Below are positions 1-8,341 of a stretch of 64,000 bases of DNA, in pieces. Under the pieces are notes generated by a model. It saw only the letters and a program-made list of their open reading frames with translations. It was not told the origin of the DNA and ran no database searches. Origin of the DNA: Paraburkholderia graminis C4D1M. GTDB lineage: Bacteria; Pseudomonadota; Gammaproteobacteria; Burkholderiales; Burkholderiaceae. The position numbers and the translations under genes are program-made. Position 1 is the stretch's first letter, and every line of letters starts with the position of its first letter. The stretch covers positions 434,001-498,000 of the forward strand of contig NZ_ABLD01000004.1 in the NCBI RefSeq assembly GCF_000172415.1, written 5' to 3'.

Positions 1-491
1 AATTGCGGCAGATGGCGTGCGAGCGTCGCGAGCGGACCGGGCTCGGGCGGTGTCACGCAGACGATCAGATCGGCGCAGTAGAGCGCCTGCGCCGCCTGCA
101 CCGACGGATAACGCGGCGTGTCGATCAGCACGACGCCTTGCGCGGGCAGGTCGATGCCCGCGAGCGAGGTCGCGAGCCACGCGGGTTCGTCGGCGAGCAG
201 TTGGCTGATCGACACGAGGCTGGAAAGCGGCACGTCGCCGTGCGGGACAAACAGCACGCCGTCGTCATTGCGCCATGTATGCGCGTGCCAGGGCGCGCCG
301 CTCGCGATGGCCGCGCCGATTCCGTCGGCGGGCAACTCGTCGAGCCCGAGGTGCGGACCAAGCAGGTTTTGCGGATCGAAATCGACGGCGACGACGGGGC
401 GGCCGCGGCGCGCGAGCAGCACCGCGAGCGCCGCGGTTAGCGTGGTTCGTCCGGCGCCGCCCGCCGTGGAAAGAATCGCGATGGTTTTCAT
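1..491 (-). CDS. bcsQ: BcsQ (YhjQ) cellulose-biosynthesis ParA/MinD-family ATPase, 3' end beyond window
   Basis: Cytoplasmic P-loop ATPase of the ParA/MinD family that in enterobacteria helps place and activate the cellulose synthase complex. The ATG is at 491; 163 codons are visible before the left edge. The N-terminus has a deviant Walker A (TAGGAGRTTLTAAL, about residues 9-22), then VVAVDFDPQNLLG (Walker A' region) and VVLIDTPRY (Walker B region near residue 122). It is last in the visible operon; its ATG overlaps the stop of the upstream small membrane-protein gene as ATGA, so translation is probably coupled. The C-terminal part is missing because the window ends. Family membership is clear; the BcsQ role is inferred from position. 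Confidence 0.85.
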   Translation of the reverse strand, partial: MKTIAILSTAGGAGRTTLTAALAVLLARRGRPVVAVDFDPQNLLGPHLGLDELPADGIGAAIASGAPWHAHTWRNDDGVLFVPHGDVPLSSLVSISQLLADEPAWLATSLAGIDLPAQGVVLIDTPRYPSVQAAQALYCADLIVCVTPPEPGPLATLARHLPQ

Positions 492-727
492 GAGGCGGAC
501 GACGCTCCAGACGCGCGTTCTTCTTCAGCGGCCGGCGCGGCGACGGCTTGCGGCACGAGACGGCCCTTCAGCACGAGCGCGGCGGCATCGAACGGAACTT
601 CATGCCGCGGATCGAAGCGGCGCGTGGCGCGCATGCCGGAACGTCGGCGAAAGTGCTGCCAGACGATCCACAGCGGAATCCCGCCGATCATGCCGATGCC
701 GAAGCAGGTGAGGAAAAACAATGTCAT
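488..727 (-). CDS. bcsF: small membrane protein in the BcsF position of the cellulose operon
   Basis: 79-aa protein with one N-terminal membrane segment (about residues 2-24, LFFLTCFGIGMIGGIPLWIV) followed by a basic stretch (HFRRRSGMRATRR) and an Ala/Glu-rich cytoplasmic tail. Enterobacterial BcsF is a 63-aa single-span protein that recruits BcsE to the synthase. Here the gene lies directly between bcsE and bcsQ with ATGA overlaps at both ends, and has an AGGAGG ribosome site four bases before the ATG at 727. Sequence similarity to E. coli BcsF is weak by eye, so the name rests on size, topology and position. It could be a lineage-specific bcs membrane peptide. Confidence 0.6.
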   Translation of the reverse strand: MTLFFLTCFGIGMIGGIPLWIVWQHFRRRSGMRATRRFDPRHEVPFDAAALVLKGRLVPQAVAAPAAEEERASGASSAS

Positions 728-2712
728 AAGGCCTCCTGCTTGCGCAGTGGCATGGCGGCCGGCTCGGCGCGGCGGCGACGTGGGAGTTGCGCGGCGGCGT
801 GTTCCGTGGCGGCGTCGGGTTGCGGCGCGTGGTTGGCTTCGTCGGAAGGCAGGCTGTGTGAGTTGACGGCGCTGGCGGACGGGGCTTGCGCGATGTGTTC
901 AGTCACGCCCGGTGTCGTGGCTTCTGCCGCGGTTTCTTGCCGGCTTTCTGTCGGGGTTTCCACCGGGCGTTGCGATGCATCCTGCGCAACAGCAACAGCC
1001 ACAGCACCAAACAGATCGCTAAAGTCGACATTCGGCACGCGGCGCTCCTCGATGCGCAGCCGCTCGATCTCCGGCAACAACTGCTCGCCGGCGATCAGTT
1101 GCCTGCTTTGCGCGAGCGACTCGACCGGCACCTGAAAAATGCGCGCCAGCGATCCCTGCGCATCAGCCAGCCGGCAAGCGAACAGGAACACATAGAGATA
1201 CGCGCCGTCGGCGGTGAATACATCGCCATTGCGCACCGGCCGACACTGCCGCAGCGCGTCCGCATGCGCGACTTCCGGCTTCAGCAGCAGCTTGACCAGC
1301 ACATGCGGCAGGTTCAACGACAAGCCACGCCCGAGCACATTGCTCACATGATCGGTGAAGCGCGCCACGGGCAAATAGCCGCAGACGGCATCGCTCAGCG
1401 CAGCGGCGAGCGCGGCGCGGTAATCGGCGGCGACCGGGCGCGCGTTGAGCTGCCCTCTTAACGACTGCATCAGCGACTGCATCCGCGAAAACGGCACGTC
1501 GCGTCCGATCACGAGGTTCGCGCCGAGATTCAGCACGAGCAACTCGAACTGATGACGCAGCACCTGGCCGCGTTCGACCAGCACGATCTTTAGCGCGCGC
1601 CCGCACGTCCGGCGCAGCGTGTGGATGGTCTCGCACAGCGTCTCGAGCTGATCGCCGCCGCTGTAGTCGAGCACGACGCTCGCCGCGCGCGCGCCAAGGC
1701 TCGCCTTGAGCGCCGCCTGCAAACCGTCGACGATCTCCCACTCGGCAGGCACCCACGGTTCATCGCCGACGGCTTTGCGCGTCGCGATCACGCGCATTTC
1801 GTCACGTGCGATGCGTGCGTCGGCACGGCGGCAGGCTTCGGTTTCCTCGGGCGCGACCATCAGGCGGCCGGCGTTCGTGAAGCGCAACGCACGCACTTCG
1901 CCCGCGGCGAGCGCCGCGCGGCTGCGCCAGAAATCGACATGCCACAACAGTTCGCCGTGAGTCGGCTGCAATCGCGCGACGCCCTGGCAACTGGTGTGGA
2001 ACGCGTCGCGCTCGGGATCGCGCGCCTCCTGTTCGAGCTGCTCTTCGATCGCTTCGGAATCGAGCGGCAGATCGTTCGTGGACGCCGCCGCGCGCCCGGC
2101 CAGCAGCACGAGCGTGATGTTGCGCGTCTCGCACCAGTCGGCGAGCACGCGGCCTTCGTAGGCGAGATCGTCGGGACGGTCCCAACTAAACCAATGCTCC
2201 GCGCCTTCGACGAAGAAAACGCTGCCTCGCCTGAAGCCAAACGGCTTGAGCGCGCGCAACGCGCCGTAGAGACGCGCCAGCGGCCGTGCCGCGGCATCCG
2301 TCTGCGCGCTGCCCACAGCGGCGTCGCTCGCGGACTCGCGCGGTCTTAGCGTCACGACGTTCAGGCGCGCCGGCAGATCGCCGCCGCCTTTCGCGTGCAA
2401 GCGCGCGAGCGGCGCGCCGCGTGTGGCGGACAGCACAAGCGTGACGGAGCGCGCGGCGCAGTCGCGGGCGCTTTCGAACAGCAGCGCGTCGGCTGCCGGG
2501 GTGCCCGCGATGCCGTACACGAGGTACACGCTGCCGGGCGCCAGTGTCGCCCAGCTTTCGGGCAGGCCGTCGAGCGCGAGCCGGTCGGGCGCCTTGCTCG
2601 GCGCAACCAGGCGCCTGAAGCCGGCGCCGAGCGCGCGCAGCGTCGACACCGACGAAGCCGCGTTGCCCGGCCGTTGGCCGGAATGTCGTGGATCTGACGT
2701 TGCGGGTCGCAT
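724..2712 (-). CDS. bcsE: BcsE-like c-di-GMP-binding cellulose regulator
   Basis: 662-aa cytoplasmic protein. BcsE proteins bind c-di-GMP through a GIL domain with an RxGD motif and stimulate cellulose synthase. An RNGD sequence at about residues 494-497, followed by a hydrophobic strand (AYLYVFLFAC), matches that site. The N-terminal half has the degenerate NTPase/receiver-like folds expected of BcsE. The last ~100 residues are a low-complexity Glu/Ala/Pro/Arg tail. Start: an in-frame TTG at 2727 overlaps bcsC, but GAGGAGG sits six bases before the ATG at 2712, so 2712 is chosen. The stop overlaps the next gene as ATGA. The protein is longer than E. coli BcsE (523 aa), mostly through the tail. 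Confidence 0.8.
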   Translation of the reverse strand: MRPATSDPRHSGQRPGNAASSVSTLRALGAGFRRLVAPSKAPDRLALDGLPESWATLAPGSVYLVYGIAGTPAADALLFESARDCAARSVTLVLSATRGAPLARLHAKGGGDLPARLNVVTLRPRESASDAAVGSAQTDAAARPLARLYGALRALKPFGFRRGSVFFVEGAEHWFSWDRPDDLAYEGRVLADWCETRNITLVLLAGRAAASTNDLPLDSEAIEEQLEQEARDPERDAFHTSCQGVARLQPTHGELLWHVDFWRSRAALAAGEVRALRFTNAGRLMVAPEETEACRRADARIARDEMRVIATRKAVGDEPWVPAEWEIVDGLQAALKASLGARAASVVLDYSGGDQLETLCETIHTLRRTCGRALKIVLVERGQVLRHQFELLVLNLGANLVIGRDVPFSRMQSLMQSLRGQLNARPVAADYRAALAAALSDAVCGYLPVARFTDHVSNVLGRGLSLNLPHVLVKLLLKPEVAHADALRQCRPVRNGDVFTADGAYLYVFLFACRLADAQGSLARIFQVPVESLAQSRQLIAGEQLLPEIERLRIEERRVPNVDFSDLFGAVAVAVAQDASQRPVETPTESRQETAAEATTPGVTEHIAQAPSASAVNSHSLPSDEANHAPQPDAATEHAAAQLPRRRRAEPAAMPLRKQEAL

Positions 2713-2723
2713 GCCGTGCCTCC

Positions 2724-5700
2724 TCAATAGCTCGAATACAGACGCGTCGGCGTCGGCGACAGGCTCGTATCCGGCTTGCGAGCATCCAGGTTGTAGCGCA
2801 CATAGACCATCGCGGAGCTCGGTGCGTAATCGTGCGAGCGGTCGATGTCGAACAGCAGCCCGGCCACCAGATGCGGACTGAAACGGTGTTCGACGACGCC
2901 GGTCAGGCCGTAAAGGAACGACACGCCGCGCGTCGAGCTGGCCCCATACACGTTGTTGCTGTTGCTCAGCGCCGCCGGGTTCAGCGCCGCCGACGCCGGC
3001 AGACCGTTCGGATAAAACGGCGAACTGCGCTCATACGAGTTCGACACGCCGACCGTCGCCGTCAGATCCCAGCGCCACGCGCCGCGGCGGCCCTGCCATT
3101 CGACCGGGAAACCGAGCGACAGATAGCGCTGCGGGCTGTAGTAGCCGCCCTGGCCGAAAGTGTAGAACCGCAGATTGTTCGCATAGTGCCATGCATTGCC
3201 GACTACGCCGGTGCTGACCTTCATGTCGGCGCGCTCGAAGACCGGCACGGTCGCTCCCGTGCGCAGCGTGACGCCGGTATTGGAAGCGACATTGCGGCCG
3301 GTGAACATCCCGGCGCCGACGTCGGCGAACAGGTTCACGCGGCCGACGTCGACGGAAGAATGCACATCCAGCCCGTCGCGGCGCACGCCGCCCCAGACCG
3401 CGCCCGTCCACGGATCGCGCAGGCCCGCGTACGACAGTTCACTGCTGGTTTGCGGCCGCCGCGACAGATTGACGGTGAAGCTGCTGTCGTCGCCGGCCAT
3501 GCGGTAGCGCACGCCGCCCACGAGGTAATGCACGGGGAAGCCGATCGGCGTCGTGCCGAGATCGAACCGCAGATTGTCCGACCGGTAGCCGATGCCGCCG
3601 CCCGCACCGGTCGCATGCTGATGGAAGCTCGCCACCGCGGCAGTGCTGCTGTCCGTCAGCGCCGCGTGCGTACCGAGCGTGTCGAGCAGACTCGAGTCGG
3701 AGCTGCTCAGCGTGCCAGCATCGAGATTGACGACGTCGACATGCGCGAACACATGTCCGTCGTAACCGACCGGCAACTGCGCATAGACCGGCACCTGCTG
3801 CGCGTGATAGTTCGAGATGCCCTCGTCGCCGGACTTGTAGGCCGGATACCACGCTGCTTCAATCGACGGATCGCGGCGCTGCTCGAGATCGCTCAACGCC
3901 ACTTGCGCAGGCGTGCCGTTCGGGCCGGGGCTCACGCCGGCGCTGCGCTCCTGCACCTCGGACTTGCGATACAGCGCCGCCGCGTCGTCGTAGCGGCCGA
4001 GGTCCTCGCTGATGCGCCCCCGCTGCGCAGTCACGTCGTAACGGTCGGGAAACGCGCTCGCCAGTTCGTCGGTCAGCGTCTGTGCTTCATACGGCCGACG
4101 CAACGCGGCCAGCCGGCGCGCCGCCGAGAGCCGCGTATCGATGTCGTCGGGCGCGCTTTGCTCGACAACGCCGTGCACGAGATCGAGCGCCTCGCGACGC
4201 TTGCCGCTTTCCTGAAGCACGCGGGCCAACGCAAGCTGCGCATCGGGATCGTCGGGATGCTCGGCGAGCAGCTTGTCGAGCGTCGCGCGGGCGCCGGCGA
4301 ATTGGCCCTGCGCGCGCTGCAGATCGGCGACCTCGAGCGTGTAGCGCGGATCGCGCTGGCCTTCTTCGTCGACGGCCGCGAGAACCGCCGCCGCGCGCCG
4401 GTAGTCGCCGGCGTCGATCGCGGCGTCCGTCCGGCGCAGCGCAAGCCGCACCGACTGGTCCTGCAGCCGCGCGCGCTGTGCCGCGGTCAACGCGGCGTCG
4501 TTGCGCAGATCGCGCAGCCACGCGTCGAGTTCGTCGTCGCGATGCGCGGAGCCGAGCAGATCGCCGTAGCGCAGCCTGACGTCGTCGTCGGTCTGTTGCG
4601 GGTGCGCCTTCATCCAGTCGGCGAGGCGCGCGAGACCGCGATCCGGCTCGCCCATGTCGATTTCGAGCGAGCCCACCGACGCGGTCAGGTTCGCGTCGTC
4701 CGCGCCGAGCGCCGCGGCTTGATCGAGCGCGGCTTTGCCCGCCTGCGCGTCGCCCGCGGCATACGCGGCGCGCGCCGTGACGAGCGCCTGCTGCGCATCC
4801 AGATTGCGGCTGAACGCGCGCATCGCATCGGTCTGATTCGCGGCCGGCACGCTCGCGAGCAACGCGCGCGCGCCGGCCAGGTCGTCCGTGGAATTCCGGT
4901 AGAGCGCGGCGGCGTAATGCATTTCCGGCGAGTCGGAAGCCTTGAGCCCTTCGTCCATCACCGTGCGGCCGAGTTGCGGCAGGCCGAGATCGCGATAGAT
5001 GCGAGCGAGCGCGAAACGCGGCCATGGCGAATCCGGTGCTGCGCGCAGCGCCGCTTCGTAACGGTCGATTGCCTGCGCGCGCAGACCCTGCTGCGACAGC
5101 CGCTCGGCCTGCGCCACCAGATTGTCCGCGCGAATCTGCGCCAGCTCCGCGCGATCCGCCGGCGCGCGGAAGCGGTTTTGCACGGCATCCAGCAGCGGCC
5201 CGATGCGTTCGTCGCGGCCGGTGTTGTCGAACAGCGTCGCGGTGCTGCGCACCGTCGCGAGGCTCGGATCGCGGGCGCTCAGCAATTCCTTCAGCAAGGG
5301 CTCGGCGTTCGCCCAATCTTTTTGCGCAAGCAGCGAGTCGGCGAGCACCAGCTTGGCGTCGGTATTCGATACGTTCATGGCGAGCGCCTCGCGCGCCAAC
5401 CGCGCGGCTTCGCCCGGCCGGCCGGCCGCCGCGGCTTGCCGCGCGCGGGTGAGCGTGGCCCAGAACTGCGCGGTGCGGGCTAGGCCCGTCCACTTCGCGC
5501 GATTGTCGGGCGCGAGTTGCGCGGCGCGCTGAAAGAGCTTTTGCGCCTCGTCCTGGCGGCCCTCGCGCATGCGCAGCAGGCCGAGGCCGCCGACCGCCTC
5601 GGCGTCATCGGATCGCGCCTGCGCGGCGCGTGTCAGCAGCGGATCGGCGGCGGCCAGATCGTTGCGCGAGAGCAGCGCGAGGCCGCGCTTCTGCGCGATG

Positions 5701-6932
5701 TAATCGGGATTGCTTTCGAGCCGGCGTTGGGCGTCGACTTTGTCTTTGACCACGGCGAGGCGGTCGTGGAACTCTGTGTCGTCCGGCGCGAGCGCGACGT
5801 AGGCGCTCAAGCCCTGCACATAGGCCGGGTCGGGCCCCGCGGACTGCAACACGCGATGCCACAGGTCCATCGCCGCGCCGTGGTCCACATCGTTGCGGGT
5901 AGCGAGCGAACGGGCGATGCGCTCGGCCTCGGGCCGCGTGTCGCTGCTGCGATTGAGCAGGCCGGCGAGCGCCATCGCGGCTTGCGCGTCGGCGGGATCG
6001 GCGGCGAGCCGCGCGCGCAGCGCGGCGACCGCACGCACCCGGCCGTCCGGCGTGCCGGCGACGATGCTGTAGTACTCCGCACCGAGCGGCCCGGACGGCG
6101 CGCCGTGCGGGAACAGCGCCTCGAGGCGCCGCGCGGCTTCTTCGGACTGACCGCTGCGCGCGAGCAGGCGGATCGTGGCGAGCTCGCCGCGGCCGCTCGT
6201 GGCCACGCGGAATTCGTCGTCCGACTGTTGCGCGAGTTTGCTGCCGGGCGCCGCGCGGTGCAGCTTCGTCAACGCGGCCTGGGCGGCCTGCGCCTGTCCG
6301 AGGCGCAAATTGATGCTCACCAGTTCAGCGAGCAGGACGGGCGATTGCGGAGCGATGAGCAACGCTTTGTCGATTGCCTGCTTGGCGAGGTCGTCGCGAC
6401 GCTTGGCGCTCCACAGCCGCGCGGTTGCGTACAGCCGGGAGATGTTGGCGGAATCGGCGGCTGAGGCGGCGGGGGTGGGGTTTGCGGTGCTCGGGGTGGC
6501 GGTGGTGGTGATGCTGGCTGCGGCGTTACCGCTGGCCGCGGCGCTGGCTACGGCTACGGCTCTGGCGCTGGCGTGCGCTGCGGCGCGGGCGCTGGAATCG
6601 GCGCTGGCGCGAGCGTGGGCTGCGCCGCTCTTGCTGACCTCGGCACTCATGCTGGCTGCGACGCTCGTGCTGGCTGCGGCGCTTGCGCTGGCCGCTGCCG
6701 CGCCGCCATTGCGCGTGCCCTTGCCCGCTGACCGCGCGGCGCGTGCTTGTGCCGGCTCGGCCGGCGCCGCCGGCGCCGTCGACGCGGAACCGGAAGCCTG
6801 CGCTGCCGCCTCCTGCGCGGCAACAGCATGCGCGAGCGGCGGCATGCCGCACGTGAGACCGGCCAGCCACAGCGCGCGCGCAATTCGCGAGCGCGCGCGA
6901 ACAGCGACGGTTAGCGTTTCGCGGGACGGCAA
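2724..6932 (-). CDS. bcsC: BcsC cellulose export outer-membrane protein (TPR scaffold and beta-barrel), TTG start
   Basis: About 1402 aa. BcsC spans the periplasm with TPR repeats and forms the outer-membrane pore for cellulose. Visible: a signal peptide (basic start, then ALWLAGLTCGMPPLAHA), a ~110-residue Ala/Ser-rich low-complexity linker, a long TPR array (repeated motifs such as LGLLRMREGRQDEAQKLF and ALARVLQESGKRREAL), and a C-terminal ~300-residue barrel domain rich in aromatic strands, ending in RLYSSY. Start: no ATG precedes the signal peptide. A TTG at 6932 has GGAG six bases upstream and overlaps the bcsZ 3' end by about 20 bases; the next ATG (6845) would remove the signal peptide's basic region. 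Its stop lies 11 bases before bcsE. Confidence 0.93.
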   Translation of the reverse strand: MPSRETLTVAVRARSRIARALWLAGLTCGMPPLAHAVAAQEAAAQASGSASTAPAAPAEPAQARAARSAGKGTRNGGAAAASASAAASTSVAASMSAEVSKSGAAHARASADSSARAAAHASARAVAVASAAASGNAAASITTTATPSTANPTPAASAADSANISRLYATARLWSAKRRDDLAKQAIDKALLIAPQSPVLLAELVSINLRLGQAQAAQAALTKLHRAAPGSKLAQQSDDEFRVATSGRGELATIRLLARSGQSEEAARRLEALFPHGAPSGPLGAEYYSIVAGTPDGRVRAVAALRARLAADPADAQAAMALAGLLNRSSDTRPEAERIARSLATRNDVDHGAAMDLWHRVLQSAGPDPAYVQGLSAYVALAPDDTEFHDRLAVVKDKVDAQRRLESNPDYIAQKRGLALLSRNDLAAADPLLTRAAQARSDDAEAVGGLGLLRMREGRQDEAQKLFQRAAQLAPDNRAKWTGLARTAQFWATLTRARQAAAAGRPGEAARLAREALAMNVSNTDAKLVLADSLLAQKDWANAEPLLKELLSARDPSLATVRSTATLFDNTGRDERIGPLLDAVQNRFRAPADRAELAQIRADNLVAQAERLSQQGLRAQAIDRYEAALRAAPDSPWPRFALARIYRDLGLPQLGRTVMDEGLKASDSPEMHYAAALYRNSTDDLAGARALLASVPAANQTDAMRAFSRNLDAQQALVTARAAYAAGDAQAGKAALDQAAALGADDANLTASVGSLEIDMGEPDRGLARLADWMKAHPQQTDDDVRLRYGDLLGSAHRDDELDAWLRDLRNDAALTAAQRARLQDQSVRLALRRTDAAIDAGDYRRAAAVLAAVDEEGQRDPRYTLEVADLQRAQGQFAGARATLDKLLAEHPDDPDAQLALARVLQESGKRREALDLVHGVVEQSAPDDIDTRLSAARRLAALRRPYEAQTLTDELASAFPDRYDVTAQRGRISEDLGRYDDAAALYRKSEVQERSAGVSPGPNGTPAQVALSDLEQRRDPSIEAAWYPAYKSGDEGISNYHAQQVPVYAQLPVGYDGHVFAHVDVVNLDAGTLSSSDSSLLDTLGTHAALTDSSTAAVASFHQHATGAGGGIGYRSDNLRFDLGTTPIGFPVHYLVGGVRYRMAGDDSSFTVNLSRRPQTSSELSYAGLRDPWTGAVWGGVRRDGLDVHSSVDVGRVNLFADVGAGMFTGRNVASNTGVTLRTGATVPVFERADMKVSTGVVGNAWHYANNLRFYTFGQGGYYSPQRYLSLGFPVEWQGRRGAWRWDLTATVGVSNSYERSSPFYPNGLPASAALNPAALSNSNNVYGASSTRGVSFLYGLTGVVEHRFSPHLVAGLLFDIDRSHDYAPSSAMVYVRYNLDARKPDTSLSPTPTRLYSSY

Positions 6933-8341
6933 ACAGAACTCCAGGGCAAGTCGAGCGACCCATCGGCCGCAAAGCGATAGCGGCCATCGCGCCAGCCGAG
7001 GCCGAACAGCGTCAGCACGCTCGTGTAATAGCCGGGCGCGGTCTGCGCATCGAGCTGGTCGACCCGCGCGGACTGCCGGTCGGCAATCGACGTCTCGCCG
7101 CGCGCGATCAGGAACGGAATCGCCGCAGCCGAAAAGCCCGCGTTGCCGTCGTTCGCTCCGGGTTTCGCGTCGGTCGTATCGATGCGCTCGGGCGGCGCTC
7201 CGTGTTCCGCGATATAGCGCGCGAACGGCGTGAAATGATTGAGCAGGCGGCTTTTCAACGGATCGCTGCCGTTGAGCATGCCGATCCACAAGTAGACGCG
7301 AATCGCGTTGTACGCGCTCTCGGCATGCGTCGCTGGATCGGGCAAAAAGCCCTTGCCCGCGCGATAGAGCGACCAGTCGGGCGAAAAACCCTGCGGCGCC
7401 GAGTCGACGAGCATGCGCGCCGACGAATCGACGAGCGCCTGCCAGCGCCTGTCCGAAGGCAGCGCGCTAGCCAGGCCGCGCAGCACCTGAACCGGCGCGT
7501 AGCTCGGATTGACGCGCCACAAATCGGCCTCGGGATGAAAACCCGTCGGCCCCGGCAAGAGCGTGAGGCCGAGCGTCGGCACGCGCGCGGTCTCCTCGTC
7601 AAGCACGCGCCTGGCAAGCGCCGCGCCGCGCGCCGTGTAGCTGCGCTCGTTCCAGACGCGCCCCGCTTCGAGCAGCGCATAGGCGATCCACAAGTCGGCG
7701 TCGGACGCCGCGTTGCTGTCGAGCACGCCCCATTTGCCGTCCGGCCCTCGTCCCCACAGCCAGGCGGGCAGATGGGCCGTGAGATCGCCCGCGGCCAGAT
7801 TGTTCTCGGTCCAGTGCAACAGACGGTCGAACGACGCACGGTCGTTGGCGACGAGCGCAAAGAACAGTCCGTACGATTGGCCTTCGGAGACGGTGCGGTC
7901 GTCGTCGGAACCGACGTCGATCACGCGGCCGTCCGGTGAGACGAACTTGCGCCTGAACTGTTCCCACGCGGGCCAATCGGCGGAAACGGCGAGTGCGGTG
8001 GATTGCGCGCCGCCGGCATTGTCGAAGGCGCGGAAAGCCTGGGCGGGACATGCGGCGGTGCCGGTCGCGCCGGTCGCCGACGTAGCAGCGGAAGAAGTAG
8101 CCGAAGTACCAGCCGAAGCAGCAGCGGAAGAAGCGGCCGAATTAGCAGCCGAAGAAGCAGCCGAAGCCGCGGCCGCAACACTCGCCGGCGCCAGCGCCAC
8201 ACCCGCGGCAAGCCACGCCAGCACCGCGCCGCACACACCCGACGCGACGCGACGCGCGTTGCGTGCGCATGCCGCGCGCGCAACGCCGACAGACGGCGAC
8301 TGCACGCCGTTCGCGCGAACCTGAACTGTGCGCTTCACCAT
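6911..8341 (-). CDS. bcsZ: BcsZ periplasmic endo-beta-1,4-glucanase (GH8)
   Basis: 476-aa secreted cellulase of glycoside hydrolase family 8, needed for normal cellulose export. Core features: WEQFRRKFVSPDGRVID, then RTVSEGQSYGLFFAL, where the Glu is the expected general acid, then DSNAASDADLWIAYALL, and later SYAPVQVLRGLAS. The N-terminus is a basic region and hydrophobic signal (VCGAVLAWLAAGVALAPASVAAA) followed by an Ala/Ser/Thr low-complexity linker (ASSAASSAAAS and similar) absent from enterobacterial BcsZ (368 aa), which explains most of the extra length. The ATG at 8341 overlaps the bcsB stop as ATGA; upstream in-frame codons fall inside bcsB. Confidence 0.92.
   Translation of the reverse strand: MVKRTVQVRANGVQSPSVGVARAACARNARRVASGVCGAVLAWLAAGVALAPASVAAAASAASSAANSAASSAAASAGTSATSSAATSATGATGTAACPAQAFRAFDNAGGAQSTALAVSADWPAWEQFRRKFVSPDGRVIDVGSDDDRTVSEGQSYGLFFALVANDRASFDRLLHWTENNLAAGDLTAHLPAWLWGRGPDGKWGVLDSNAASDADLWIAYALLEAGRVWNERSYTARGAALARRVLDEETARVPTLGLTLLPGPTGFHPEADLWRVNPSYAPVQVLRGLASALPSDRRWQALVDSSARMLVDSAPQGFSPDWSLYRAGKGFLPDPATHAESAYNAIRVYLWIGMLNGSDPLKSRLLNHFTPFARYIAEHGAPPERIDTTDAKPGANDGNAGFSAAAIPFLIARGETSIADRQSARVDQLDAQTAPGYYTSVLTLFGLGWRDGRYRFAADGSLDLPWSSVCRPAKR

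Noticed and set aside
2688..5483. 931-codon plus-strand open frame
   Set aside because: Lies antisense to bcsC; Arg/Ala-rich composition without domains. It is a GC-bias shadow.
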